DNA from: Nocardioides sp. Soil797
GTDB taxonomy: Bacteria > Actinomycetota > Actinomycetes > Propionibacteriales > Nocardioidaceae
Length of the DNA: 64,000 nt
NCBI GenBank assembly: GCA_001429555.1
Contig: LMSR01000003.1
Span: forward strand, 29,972-93,971
Direction: 5' to 3'
Below the pieces are notes generated by a model. It was not told the origin of the DNA, searched no databases, and saw only the letters and a program-made list of their open reading frames with translations. How positions within the stretch are numbered: position 1 is the stretch's first letter; each line of letters begins with the position of its first letter. Below, one piece after another: positions 52,743 to 61,406 of this stretch. The position numbers and the translations under genes were made by a program.

Positions 52743-53528
52743 ATGGACAGTCAGGGCCGTGCGGCGATCCGGTTCACCCTGAACGGTCAGCGCTACGAGC
52801 TCGCGCGCGAGGAGGTCGAGGCTCGCCTGGTCGACGTGGCCCCGGACGCGATCCGCAAGCATGCGGTGAGAGTGAACGACACCTGGTTCCCGGCCATCCA
52901 GGCCTTCGAGGTCGCCACGGGCATCCCGCGCTCCGAGTTCATCTCCCACACCGCGCGCCGGCACCTGGCCGCGCTGGGGTTCGAGGTCGCCGGCAACGTC
53001 GAACCACGCACGACGCCGTTGCCCGCCGCCGGCGCTGCCCCTCCGGTGCCAGCTGCGCCGGCCGCGGGACCTGCTGCTGCAGCCCCAGTGGAGCTCGGAG
53101 GAGGGGAGTGGCACACCGAGGCCAACGTCCAGGCCGCCCTGGTCACCGCGCTGGCCGGCGAAGGCTGGCGGATCCTCTCGGTGGCCAACACGGCTACCAA
53201 GGAGCACGGCATCGACGTCATCGCCTCCCGCGACGGCCTCACCGTCGGTGTGGAGGTCAAGGGATTCCCCAGCCGCAGCTACGCCGACCCCGCACGGGCC
53301 GGCGAGGCCAAGCGCACCAGCCCGAGCACCCAGGCCGGCCACTGGTACTCCCAGGCTGTCCTGGCTGCGATGCGGCTCCGCGGCAAGGAGCCCAGCTGGG
53401 GCAGCGTGATCGCTCTGCCGGATTTCCCCCGCTACCGCGACCTGCACGCCGAGACCGCGGGGTCGCTCTCCGCGGCGCAGATCGAGGTCTGGTGGGTCGA
53501 CCAGGCCGGGTCGGTGCACCGTCCGTGA
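52743..53528 (+). CDS. PD-(D/E)XK nuclease-like protein
   Basis: 261 residues. Residues 1-90 form a conserved N-terminal domain of unknown type, followed by an Ala/Pro linker (95-120) and a restriction-like fold with GIDVIASRDGLTVGVEVKG (D...ExK at about 160-176). There is no ribosome site, but TAGTTT at 52731-52736 sits seven bases before ATG, as for a leaderless promoter. It overlaps the next gene by four bases. DNA cleavage or repair role is possible; substrate unknown. Confidence 0.75.
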   Translation: MDSQGRAAIRFTLNGQRYELAREEVEARLVDVAPDAIRKHAVRVNDTWFPAIQAFEVATGIPRSEFISHTARRHLAALGFEVAGNVEPRTTPLPAAGAAPPVPAAPAAGPAAAAPVELGGGEWHTEANVQAALVTALAGEGWRILSVANTATKEHGIDVIASRDGLTVGVEVKGFPSRSYADPARAGEAKRTSPSTQAGHWYSQAVLAAMRLRGKEPSWGSVIALPDFPRYRDLHAETAGSLSAAQIEVWWVDQAGSVHRP

Positions 53529-54235
53529 CGGTCCCGAGGTGGTACTGCCGCCCGGACGGGGACGGCCTGGTACTCCGTAAGGCTCCGCGCCTGGCCAGCT
53601 GGAACAAGTCGACCGACCCCGACCAGGTGCGGCTGCGCGATTACGTCGAGGACACCGCCCAGCTGGTGTCGCCCCAGCTGACGGCCAGCGGCCCGTGGGT
53701 GCTGCTGCTCGAGGTCGGGCTGCCGTCCACGCGCGACCTGGTGGACATGGCTGACCTGGACAACTACGCCTTCCCGTTGGCCACCCGGCTTCGCAACGAG
53801 GACCTGGTGGCGGTGTGGTGCACGAAGAGGCACGCCGAGACCTCACGAGTCCTCGCCGCGCCCGCGCAAGAGACGACCGGCCCCGGCAGGACCTACACGG
53901 TCCGTACCACCGCGTCGGCATCGACGAAGGCCTACAAGGAGCAGGTCCGATCCGCCGTGGTCGACGCCGCGGTGATCCCCGCCGGGCCGGTGCAGCTGCA
54001 GCTGGCCTTCGTGGTCGGGCCGCAGCGCAACTGGCTCACCCTCTGGAAGCCCACGATCGACGCTCTCGACCCGCTCCTGGGCCGCACCCGCGAGGACCGT
54101 GACTGGCACCCACAGGACGGCCGGATCACCGACCTCGGCCTCCACGTCGCCGTCGACGCCTCGCTCGGCCACGACGTGCTACTCAGCATCGCCGCGGCCC
54201 CAGCCGCCGCTCCCAGAACGGACGATCACCGATGA
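53525..54235 (+). CDS. Unknown 236-residue protein
   Basis: GTG 53525 overlaps the nuclease-like gene and the stop overlaps the GIY-YIG gene, so three genes are co-translated. Visible: VLRKAPRLASWNKST then a mixed alpha/beta core with LQLAFVVGPQRNWLTLWKP. I do not recognise a family; it resembles a partner or scaffold encoded with nucleases. Confidence 0.6.
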   Translation: MTVPRWYCRPDGDGLVLRKAPRLASWNKSTDPDQVRLRDYVEDTAQLVSPQLTASGPWVLLLEVGLPSTRDLVDMADLDNYAFPLATRLRNEDLVAVWCTKRHAETSRVLAAPAQETTGPGRTYTVRTTASASTKAYKEQVRSAVVDAAVIPAGPVQLQLAFVVGPQRNWLTLWKPTIDALDPLLGRTREDRDWHPQDGRITDLGLHVAVDASLGHDVLLSIAAAPAAAPRTDDHR

Positions 54236-55041
54236 CGCTGACCTTCGCCGCAATCCTCGCCAGCGCGGGCCTCGACCCGGCCGAGGCCCTCGTCATCCGG
54301 CACGCCTACGTGCGCGAGCATGAGGACGGGACCGTGGGCATCCACGGCGACTCCTCTGACGCCGAGATCCTCGCCTACACCAGCGTCCAGTCCGCCAACA
54401 CCCGAACCTTCCCGGCCGCGCCGCCCCGGATCTGGATCGTGTTCCGGCCCGAGGGCGGTGACCGAGCCCGGCTGTGGTCGGTCCTGGTGAACCACGGCGA
54501 GACGGATCACGACGGGCTGCGCCGTACCTTCCACCTCGAGCATTCCGAGCTGATGGGCGACCTACGGAACCGGCTGGTGATCCAGTGGCGCTCCCCGCGC
54601 ACCTGGCGGATCAACGCGACCACCGCGGCCGCGTACCCCGTGATGGAGATCGCCGACTCCGAGCCGGTGCGGTTTCCAGGGTTCGACGCCCTGACGCTGG
54701 ACTACCCCCAGCTGCAGGCGGTCATCCGTGAGCATCGCTACACCGCGTGGCGCACCGCGCTGTCCTCCGCCATCGGCATCTACCTGATCACTGACACCCG
54801 CGACGGACGCCACTACGTCGGCAAGGCTGACGGCGCCGAGACCATCTGGCAGCGCTGGGCCGCATACGCGACCAACGGCCACGGAGGCAACGTCGAGCTC
54901 CGCAACCTCGACCCTTCGAGCTACCGGCTGTCGGTGCTGCGGGTGTTCGACCCTGCGACCCCGACCAGGGAAATCGACGCGGCCGAGAGCCACTTCAAGC
55001 ATGCGCTCGACTCCCGACGTCACGGGCTCAACCGCAACTGA
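54232..55041 (+). CDS. GIY-YIG nuclease-domain protein
   Basis: 269 residues, ATGA-coupled. The C-terminal domain (about 180-260) has GIYLITDTRDGRHYVGKA, the GIY...YVG hallmark, then RWAAYATNGHGGN. The N-terminal 170 residues are an unknown domain. GIY-YIG enzymes nick or cut DNA; the context with a PD-(D/E)XK protein suggests a DNA-processing or defence operon. Confidence 0.82.
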   Translation: MTLTFAAILASAGLDPAEALVIRHAYVREHEDGTVGIHGDSSDAEILAYTSVQSANTRTFPAAPPRIWIVFRPEGGDRARLWSVLVNHGETDHDGLRRTFHLEHSELMGDLRNRLVIQWRSPRTWRINATTAAAYPVMEIADSEPVRFPGFDALTLDYPQLQAVIREHRYTAWRTALSSAIGIYLITDTRDGRHYVGKADGAETIWQRWAAYATNGHGGNVELRNLDPSSYRLSVLRVFDPATPTREIDAAESHFKHALDSRRHGLNRN

Positions 55042-55082
55042 ATCGGCCACATCTGTCGGACCGCTCCGGCAGAGTTCGGCAC

Positions 55083-56321
55083 GTGCCACTGACGGCGCAG
55101 CACGCCCACGCGGGCGTGCTCGACGCAACCGTTGAGCCGCTCGGCGAGGGGACGTCCTGGAAGGCGATCCACCGAGCGCGACCCCGCGCGCCCCTGACCT
55201 GTCGCGAATGCGGGCACGGGCTTCACGCCAAGCTCTCACCCAGAGGGCTGCGGTTCTTCGCCCACGACCGTGCTGCGCCAACCTGCTCACTGGTCGGCGA
55301 GACCATGGCCCACCGACTGCTCAAGCTGAAGCTAGCCTCAGCCATCCGCGAGGCCGGCTGGTACGCCGAACTCGAGGTCGCCGGCGACGGCTGGCGCGCC
55401 GACGTGCTGGCCACCAGCCCCGACGGCGCCAGGAGGATGGCCTGGGAGGCTCAGCTGGCCCAGGTCACCGTCGACGAGCTGCGCGAGCGCACCGCTCGTA
55501 TGGAGGCTTCCGGCGTGCCGGTGTGCTGGGTCACCGACCGCGAACGGCCGTGGATCGGAGCGGTCTCTGCCATCCGGCTGTCCCTGGTCGACGAGCCCGG
55601 GCCGCCCGCTGCCGTGGATGTCACGGTCGTCGACGGGACAGGCGTGTTCCGCGAGTCGTGGTGTCCGCGCCGGCGCTGCGAGAACGACGGCGGGGCACCC
55701 GGTCCTTGTCCGGGTCACGGCTGGTGGCGCCCGGCTGAGCCGGGCGTGGGCCTCAGCGTGTTCGTGGCAGGCGTCCTGACCGGCACGATCAGAGCGCACC
55801 GGACGCCCAGGTACAGCAGGCTCTTCCTGGAATCTGCACGGATCGTGTGGACTACCCGGCCTCACGTCATCACCGAGCGCGCCCAGCTGGTAGCCAGCGA
55901 GCGCCGGCGTGAACACGACGACCTGGCCTCAGCGGCGCATGAGCGCCACCTGGCTGCGATCGCTGCCAAACTCGCCCGCCAGCAGGCACTCACACCGCCA
56001 GCGGTCGACCTCGTCGGACGAGAGGCCCGCGGCTACGTCGGGGTGCGGGACGCGACGCCCGAGTGGGCGATGGGGGTGCCGTTGTTCGTCCACGACATGC
56101 CGCAAGGAGTGATCAGCCCGGTCGTCAGCAGGGTCTCGGCCGAGGTCCGCATGCAATTCCGGGGCCTGACCATGTTCGTCGCCACCGAGGCTGAGCGACG
56201 TGCCCTCGCACGGGCGTGCGGTCCCGCACAGAGGATCGTGCTGTTCGAGGTGGAGATCCCGGGCGAGCCGCGGGCCGCCGACACGGCGGTGACCTACAGG
56301 AGGGCCGGTCGGGTGCGGTAG
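55083..56321 (+). CDS. CoiA-like competence/nuclease protein
   Basis: 412 residues from GTG 55083. A zinc-finger-like CRECGHGLHAK is followed by RFFAHD, then a nuclease-like core WRADVLATSPDG and AWEAQLAQVTVDEL, in the order found in CoiA. CoiA acts with DprA in handling incoming DNA in naturally competent bacteria. The second half (200-412) is extra. It overlaps the next minus gene by 28 bases, tail to tail. Confidence 0.75.
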   Translation: MPLTAQHAHAGVLDATVEPLGEGTSWKAIHRARPRAPLTCRECGHGLHAKLSPRGLRFFAHDRAAPTCSLVGETMAHRLLKLKLASAIREAGWYAELEVAGDGWRADVLATSPDGARRMAWEAQLAQVTVDELRERTARMEASGVPVCWVTDRERPWIGAVSAIRLSLVDEPGPPAAVDVTVVDGTGVFRESWCPRRRCENDGGAPGPCPGHGWWRPAEPGVGLSVFVAGVLTGTIRAHRTPRYSRLFLESARIVWTTRPHVITERAQLVASERRREHDDLASAAHERHLAAIAAKLARQQALTPPAVDLVGREARGYVGVRDATPEWAMGVPLFVHDMPQGVISPVVSRVSAEVRMQFRGLTMFVATEAERRALARACGPAQRIVLFEVEIPGEPRAADTAVTYRRAGRVR

Positions 56322-56977
56322 ACCTGCACCTGGTCGCGCAGCTCGGTGCTGCCGATCGCCAACCCGGCGTACGCCGCGGCCGCCGCCGCGAGGTTGAACG
56401 ACGACGCCGGCGTGCACATGACGTCGGAGGCACTCAGTGAGCCGGCCTCGAGGCGGTCGGCGAACGTGTCGGCGGCCGCGGCCGCGTCAGCTGCGTGCTG
56501 GGTGATCCCCGCGGGCACAGGCTTGCCGGTGCCGGACACGAAGGCCTCCCACACGAACAGCTCGGCGTCGCCGGCCAGCCACGGCTCGGGCCGTGTGGTG
56601 CACCGCAGCCCGGGGAACCCGGACCCGACCCGCTCGAGAACCCACGCCATCTGCACCAGCCCGGTGGCCAGGGCGCCACTGCCGGCGCCGGCCGACCACG
56701 GCCGCGAGCGACCGTCGACGGTCTCGCCCTGACGCGCCTGCCCCAACGTCCGCCATCCGTCGACGGGCCCGACCGGGCTGACCGGAACCATTAGCGGAGC
56801 CTCGAACCCGAGCGCCACGGGCACGCCGGCGTCGAGCGCCTCGAGCACCGCGAGCGCCGCGCCCTCGGGGTGGCTGCCGCCTTCGCCGACCGGTCGCCGG
56901 CCGGGCAGGTCGAGGGCTGCCCAGGCGAAGTTGCTCCGGACGGATCCGACGTCGACGGCGACGACTCGTGGCGACAT
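56294..56977 (-). CDS. RNase H-fold-like protein, 227 residues
   Basis: ATG 56977. The start VVAVDVGSVRSNFAWAAL and ALGFEAPLMVPV have the D...E spacing of RuvC/DUF429-type RNase H folds. It then becomes Ala-rich and helical. Function unknown; nuclease or pseudonuclease. It begins 24 bases after the end of the upstream minus-strand gene (57001). Confidence 0.6.
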   Translation of the reverse strand: MSPRVVAVDVGSVRSNFAWAALDLPGRRPVGEGGSHPEGAALAVLEALDAGVPVALGFEAPLMVPVSPVGPVDGWRTLGQARQGETVDGRSRPWSAGAGSGALATGLVQMAWVLERVGSGFPGLRCTTRPEPWLAGDAELFVWEAFVSGTGKPVPAGITQHAADAAAAADTFADRLEAGSLSASDVMCTPASSFNLAAAAAAYAGLAIGSTELRDQVQVYRTRPALL

Positions 56978-57000
56978 CAGCGCAGCATCCCTTCTCACGG

Positions 57001-57792
57001 TCAGGGGGCGAGGTTGACCCGGTAGACGGATGGGTCGGCGGCCGCCACCACGGTCTGCCGGTCGTACTCGACCAGTGTCGGGTCGGTGAGGGCGCCGGTC
57101 ACCACCGCCAAGGACCAGTCGGGATCGGTCTCGGCGGTGCGCAGCTCGTTGCGGGTCAGGAGCACCGAGGGCATGGAGCTGGAGACGCCCTTGACCTCCA
57201 GGTGGCGTTGCTCGTCGTGGCGCGTCGCGGTGAGGTCCCAGCCGCACTTGAGGTGCGCGACGCGGGCGATGGTCCATCCTGCTGCCTCGTAGTGACGCTG
57301 GACCGCGTCCTCGGCGGCAAGCTCGACCTGCCTGTTCGTGGCCGGGTCGCCGAAGCCGGCGCCCCACGCGCCGACGGCGATCGTGCTCGAGGTCTCGCGC
57401 GGGTCGCCGGGGTGAACGGGGGTCTCGAGCACGCCGCTGTACTCCCGGACCAGCACTGGCACCGATCGTGGGTGTGTCCGGTAGCCGAGGCTGCGTTCAG
57501 TGAGGAGCTTGACCAGGTCGGTGCGGAGCGGGATCAGGCGGTGGCGCGTCTCGGTGCCGATCTCGAGCAGCTCGGCCCACAGGGTCATGATGTTGCCCGG
57601 GGAGCGGTGCCAGTCGTCGTCGTAGGGCGCTGCGGTGTCCCACAGGTAGGCGTGGAGGAGGGCGAGGAGCTCTTCTTGTTCCTCGGCCGGGTAGAGCTTG
57701 AGCGGGACGCGCGCGAGGCCGGCGGCGTCAGCTCGCGCCAGGCCGGCGCGGATCAGCTCGACGAGCCGGGCGTTGGAGTCCTGTGAGGTCAC
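57001..57792 (-). CDS. DUF3883-like PD-(D/E)XK protein
   Basis: 263 residues from GTG 57792, four-base overlap with the upstream stop. The C-terminal part has VELAAEDAVQRHYEAAGW, GWDLTATR and RHLEVKGVSS (D...ExK), the DUF3883/NgoMIV-like pattern common in defence proteins. The N-terminal half is helical. It is in a run of overlapping minus-strand genes. Confidence 0.68.
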   Translation of the reverse strand: MTSQDSNARLVELIRAGLARADAAGLARVPLKLYPAEEQEELLALLHAYLWDTAAPYDDDWHRSPGNIMTLWAELLEIGTETRHRLIPLRTDLVKLLTERSLGYRTHPRSVPVLVREYSGVLETPVHPGDPRETSSTIAVGAWGAGFGDPATNRQVELAAEDAVQRHYEAAGWTIARVAHLKCGWDLTATRHDEQRHLEVKGVSSSMPSVLLTRNELRTAETDPDWSLAVVTGALTDPTLVEYDRQTVVAAADPSVYRVNLAP

Positions 57793-58103
57793 GGCGATCG
57801 CTCGCGGCCGAGCGGGTAGTCGACGTCGAAGTGGTCGGCGATGATCTGCGTCGTCTCGCATCCCCAGCTGGCCCGGCGGGCCATCGGGTCCGGTTCGTCA
57901 TCGAGTGAGTCGCAGACGCCGGTGCCGGATCCGCAGTCGCGGTGGAGCGTCAAGAGCTTGCGGGCGAGCGGGTCGTTGATCGTGTTGAGTCGACGCATCG
58001 CGTCCACCCATCGCGAGACGGGGGCCGTGGAGTCGTCGACCTCGTGCACGACGTCCATGCGCCACGCGGCGCTGGCCTCCTCGTCGTACTCGTAGCGCGT
58101 CAT
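57789..58103 (-). CDS. Unknown small protein, 104 residues
   Basis: ATG 58103. Features ARKLLTLHRDCGSGTGVCD and WGCETTQIIADHF: the Cys/His spacing recalls small actinobacterial DUF6221-type proteins, but the match is weak. Coupled on both sides. Confidence 0.55.
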   Translation of the reverse strand: MTRYEYDEEASAAWRMDVVHEVDDSTAPVSRWVDAMRRLNTINDPLARKLLTLHRDCGSGTGVCDSLDDEPDPMARRASWGCETTQIIADHFDVDYPLGRERSP

Positions 58104-58357
58104 CAACGCATCCCGAAGAACGACGTGATCCGGTCGACCTGCTTCTGGTCCAGCAGGGCCGGCCGGCAAGCACCGTAGGCGTTGGTCAGGTCGATGACGA
58201 GCTGGCGCGTCTGGTCGAGGCTGAGGTCGATGGTCGCCGTCTCGCCGTCGGTGCTGGTGACTTTGAGGTCGACGCGCTGCACGTCCTCATCGACATACCG
58301 GGCATGAGCCCCGATCTTCTTGGCCCTGATGGCCTCGCTGCGCTTGAAGAGTCCCAC
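58103..58357 (-). CDS. Unknown small protein, 84 residues
   Basis: GTG 58357 (VGLFKRSEAIRAKK start); the longer frame to 58390 is not needed. A beta-rich middle (QRVDLKVTSTDGETATIDL) is followed by two helices. Its stop touches the next ATG. No family is known. Confidence 0.55.
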   Translation of the reverse strand: MGLFKRSEAIRAKKIGAHARYVDEDVQRVDLKVTSTDGETATIDLSLDQTRQLVIDLTNAYGACRPALLDQKQVDRITSFFGMR

Positions 58358-58410
58358 GCGTGAATCGTGGCACGCCGCGCGGCCGCGCAACCCTGGAACG
58401 GCTTGCCTCG

Positions 58411-59415
58411 CTACATGGTGACGAGAACGACGCCGGCGATGTCGAGGTTGGCGAGCTCCCGAGGTCGCCGGGGCTGGGGCGGAGGCTGCGCGGTGACCAT
58501 GTAGCCGCTCGAGCCCGGGTCGATGTCGGGCAACTCCGGCCGCCGCCGGAGCTCTTGAACGTACCGCGGTGGCCGCCGCCGCACTCCCTGGAGCACATGG
58601 CGAAAGTAGGAGTCAGGGAAGTGGCCTGGGTCCTCGGGCACGTCCAGGAACAGCGGCTCTCCGGGGACGACGGTGGGTTCGGCGCTGGCCGCGCGGAACG
58701 CGCCGCGGCGGTGTTCGCTGACGGCACGGAAGATGCGCTTGGCCACCTCGAGGGGGCCGGCCTGGTCGTTCAGCAGGAGCTCGCGCAGCTGGCCCTCTGG
58801 GATCTCGGGGAGGTTGAGGTCCCGCACTGGTCCGGCAGGTCGGTCGGGGTCGACCAGGTCCTCCAGCCCAAGCGCATCGCTGAACACGAGTGCAGCGGTG
58901 TCCTTGGGGGAGGTGCGGGACCAGGCGCCCCCGAGTTGGTAGGCGGTGATCATCGAGATGGCCATCCGCCGGCAGCCCACGCAGTCCGGCTCGGCGTCGT
59001 GGAAGCAGGGCAGATCGGCCCGGAACACGCGCCCGCCGGTGTAGACGCCGTACAGCGCCGGCAGCTGGAGCTGACGTGAGGATCTCAGCAGGTCGGAGTA
59101 CTGCTTGCCGTCGTTGTGGTTGATGTCGACTTTCCAGGTCGAGGCGGAGCGGGTGAGCCGCTTGGCCTGGACCAGCATCCCGAAGCACAGGCTGCTCGAG
59201 CGGTCCAGCCACCACCACAGGTAGTCGCCTCCGACGACGGCCTCCTGGCGGCGGTTGAACTTGACGACCTTCACGTGCGGGTGGCCGCGGTGGACGGCCA
59301 CGTCCGTCACCGATTCCTCCGCCCAGCCATGGCCCAGCTCGTCGAGCTCGTCCATGTGCGCTTCCGCGGCTTCTCGGATGCGGGTGAAGGAGGCCAGCAC
59401 TTCGTGGTTCGTCAT
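58411..59415 (-). CDS. DUF6615-like protein, possible nuclease fold
   Basis: 334 residues from ATG 59415. The middle has DYLWWWLDRSSSLCFGMLVQ then AKRLTRS and KQYSDLL, a D...Q-x-K pattern like DUF6615/PD-(D/E)XK relatives; a CxxC pair (DCVGCRR) is near residue 160. The C-terminal 100 residues are Pro/Arg-rich. Probably DNA- or RNA-related; function unknown. Confidence 0.6.
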   Translation of the reverse strand: MTNHEVLASFTRIREAAEAHMDELDELGHGWAEESVTDVAVHRGHPHVKVVKFNRRQEAVVGGDYLWWWLDRSSSLCFGMLVQAKRLTRSASTWKVDINHNDGKQYSDLLRSSRQLQLPALYGVYTGGRVFRADLPCFHDAEPDCVGCRRMAISMITAYQLGGAWSRTSPKDTAALVFSDALGLEDLVDPDRPAGPVRDLNLPEIPEGQLRELLLNDQAGPLEVAKRIFRAVSEHRRGAFRAASAEPTVVPGEPLFLDVPEDPGHFPDSYFRHVLQGVRRRPPRYVQELRRRPELPDIDPGSSGYMVTAQPPPQPRRPRELANLDIAGVVLVTM

Positions 59416-59422
59416 GGGCGGC

Positions 59423-60145
59423 TCAGTGCGTTGACCAGGTGAGACCGAGGACCCGGAAGGCCTCCTGGACGTCGGGGTGCTCGGGGGAGAGGGCGTGGTG
59501 CTCGATCGCGTCGAGTGTCCGGCTGATCGCGGGGTCCTCGGCTCGCTCGAAAACCGCCCAGAGCGTGAGGTCGTCGCCGTGGCGGGAGGCGAACGTGACG
59601 CCGTCGAGGTCGGTGGTCGCGTGCAGGTGGGTGGCCACCGACTGGGTGAGCGCGCGCGGCCGCCCGTCCTTGAGCGCGGCCGCGTCGAAGTCGTGCAGGT
59701 TCAGCAGGTGTGCGAGAGCGACGAACTGCGGGCGCAGGGCCGCGATGGACTCCGCGGCAGTCACCGCGCAGAAGCGACCCGTCAACGTCGCACTGGCCGC
59801 CGAACGGGGCTCGAGCCAGGAGTAGGAGATCTCGCCGGCGCGGGCCGTCGGGTGCATCGCAGCGTCCTCGTCGTCCTCCTCGATGTCGTCGAGCTCGAGC
59901 ACGAGGGTTGGGTCTGGCCGGAAGCCGGCGAGGACCTCGAGGAGGCAGGCGAGGAGAGTGGATCCGGCGTAGATGCTGCGGAAGTTGCCCTGCCGGTCAT
60001 CCCAGCGACCGTGGAACCTGCCATCGGCGCCAGCCCACTCCCAACCCGACCAGGCCCAGGGCTCCGGCTTGAAGCCGACGCGCCAGACCTGCTCGGCCGC
60101 GCCGACGACGACCAGCTGCGGCCCTTCGGTCACCGGCGGAGTCAC
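59423..60145 (-). CDS. RES-domain toxin
   Basis: 240 residues. The RES pattern is clear: WRVGFKP with GRFHGRWDDRQGNFRSIYAG and STLLACLLEVLAGFRP. RES toxins deplete NAD+ and stop growth until an Xre-type antitoxin binds. It is coupled by a four-base overlap behind the antitoxin gene. Confidence 0.85.
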   Translation of the reverse strand: MTPPVTEGPQLVVVGAAEQVWRVGFKPEPWAWSGWEWAGADGRFHGRWDDRQGNFRSIYAGSTLLACLLEVLAGFRPDPTLVLELDDIEEDDEDAAMHPTARAGEISYSWLEPRSAASATLTGRFCAVTAAESIAALRPQFVALAHLLNLHDFDAAALKDGRPRALTQSVATHLHATTDLDGVTFASRHGDDLTLWAVFERAEDPAISRTLDAIEHHALSPEHPDVQEAFRVLGLTWSTH

Positions 60146-60543
60146 CCGGCCGCAGCGAACGCGCGCGCGGCCGCCAGGACCTCGGGGCCGACCTGCTCCA
60201 AGTCGCCCTCACGCAGCAGCCGCGCCGGCGCGACGTCGTCGAGGCGCGGGTTCATGCCCTGGAACCACGTCTGGACGACCGCGGCCGAGTCCTTCTCGCG
60301 CAGCAGCGCCGCGATCCGGTACGCCATCCGCAGCCGGTTGACCACCTCGGTCGACGGGGTCCGGGCGTCGGCCGAGTCGGCCCACTGGCGCACGGCGCGG
60401 GTCTCCTGGACCGAGCCCAGGTAGGCCACGAGCTTGGCTCCGAGCAGGTCGCGAAGCCGCTCGACGAGCTCCGGCGTGGGCAGCCGCACCGACTCCTCGT
60501 AGGCGCGAAGGTCGCCGCGGGCGATGGTCGACTGAGTGCTCAT
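60142..60543 (-). CDS. Xre/MbcA-type antitoxin
   Basis: 133 residues from ATG 60543. The C-terminal toxin-binding segment WFQGMNPRLDDVAPARLLRE is typical of the Xre/MbcA/ParS antitoxins; the N-terminus is a divergent helix-turn-helix. It pairs with the RES toxin and probably represses its own promoter in the AT-rich gap at 60544-60660. Confidence 0.85.
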   Translation of the reverse strand: MSTQSTIARGDLRAYEESVRLPTPELVERLRDLLGAKLVAYLGSVQETRAVRQWADSADARTPSTEVVNRLRMAYRIAALLREKDSAAVVQTWFQGMNPRLDDVAPARLLREGDLEQVGPEVLAAARAFAAAG

Positions 60544-60663
60544 ACCTGCAGTGTGCCACCCTCTGCAGCGCAATCCAATAGTGAATCGCGGGTGAAATCA
60601 CAGACTGAATCACACCGCCGATAACATAGATTATGACAACCTGATCTCGCAGAGATGCAGAAC

Positions 60664-60717
60664 GCACGCGCATACGCGTGCAGACCGTTGCGCAAACGGA
60701 GGCGATATGCCTATCCT
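60664..60717 (+). promoter_or_regulatory. Promoter and operator of the Xre gene at 60724
   Basis: TTGCGC (-35, 60688-60693) and TATCCT (-10, 60712-60717) are 18 bases apart, and ATG follows seven bases after the -10, so the mRNA is probably leaderless. An inverted repeat GCACGCG-CATA-CGCGTGC at 60664-60681 lies just upstream, a likely operator. Confidence 0.6.
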
Positions 60718-60723
60718 CGTGTC

Positions 60724-61329
60724 ATGGATCTGATCAAGCCAGCCGCCGGCATCGTCAAGGCTCTCCGCACGCTCGCCGGGATGTCGCAGCGCGAGTTGGC
60801 CGAGGCCTCTGGCGTCGCGGCGTCGACGATCGCCCGAATCGAGAGCGGAGCCATGGACCCCTCGCTCGAGACCGTCTCGAAGCTGGCCGTCGCCGCAGAA
60901 CTGGGAGGACGAGTCGTGAAGAGCATGACTACCGAGCAACTGTGGGGTGCGAGCGCCAAGCTCATCCCCGATCCCGTCATGCGCACGATGTGCGCACACA
61001 CCGCCATGGCGGCCGCCGATCACGTCCTCGCGGGCTTCAAGCTGCCGGGAGCCGGATACCAGCCGGGCCACGCCGTGCATCCGGGCGACCCGTTCGGCAA
61101 GGTGCTGGCTTGGCTGTGGCTGACCGACCCCGGCGCCGCAATGCACTTCCTCGCCGACTTCTGCAGCCAGCTGCGCGACCACGGTCACGACCCGGTGCCG
61201 GTCGCTCTGGACGACATCCTGGCCGGCCTGACCTTCGCCATGCCGGCCCGCTTCCCGGACGCCGAGTTCGATGCGCTGATCGCCGAGGCCCGCCGAACGG
61301 TCCCCGGCATGTACGGAACGCCGTTCTGA
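60724..61329 (+). CDS. XRE-family regulator with a C-terminal ligand-like domain
   Basis: 201 residues from ATG 60724. The HTH (GMSQRELAEASGVAASTIARI, then SLETVSKLAVAAEL) spans about residues 15-62. The C-terminal domain is unfamiliar. It lies head to head with the RES/Xre pair, sharing the 60544-60723 control region, and may regulate the following gene set. Confidence 0.8.
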   Translation: MDLIKPAAGIVKALRTLAGMSQRELAEASGVAASTIARIESGAMDPSLETVSKLAVAAELGGRVVKSMTTEQLWGASAKLIPDPVMRTMCAHTAMAAADHVLAGFKLPGAGYQPGHAVHPGDPFGKVLAWLWLTDPGAAMHFLADFCSQLRDHGHDPVPVALDDILAGLTFAMPARFPDAEFDALIAEARRTVPGMYGTPF

Positions 61330-61406
61330 TGCGGCCTGTGGAAAGCCCGGCCAGTGTCGGACGGGTGAGTCAGACTGCAAACGGAGCTCACGACAAGGAG
61401 ACGACG

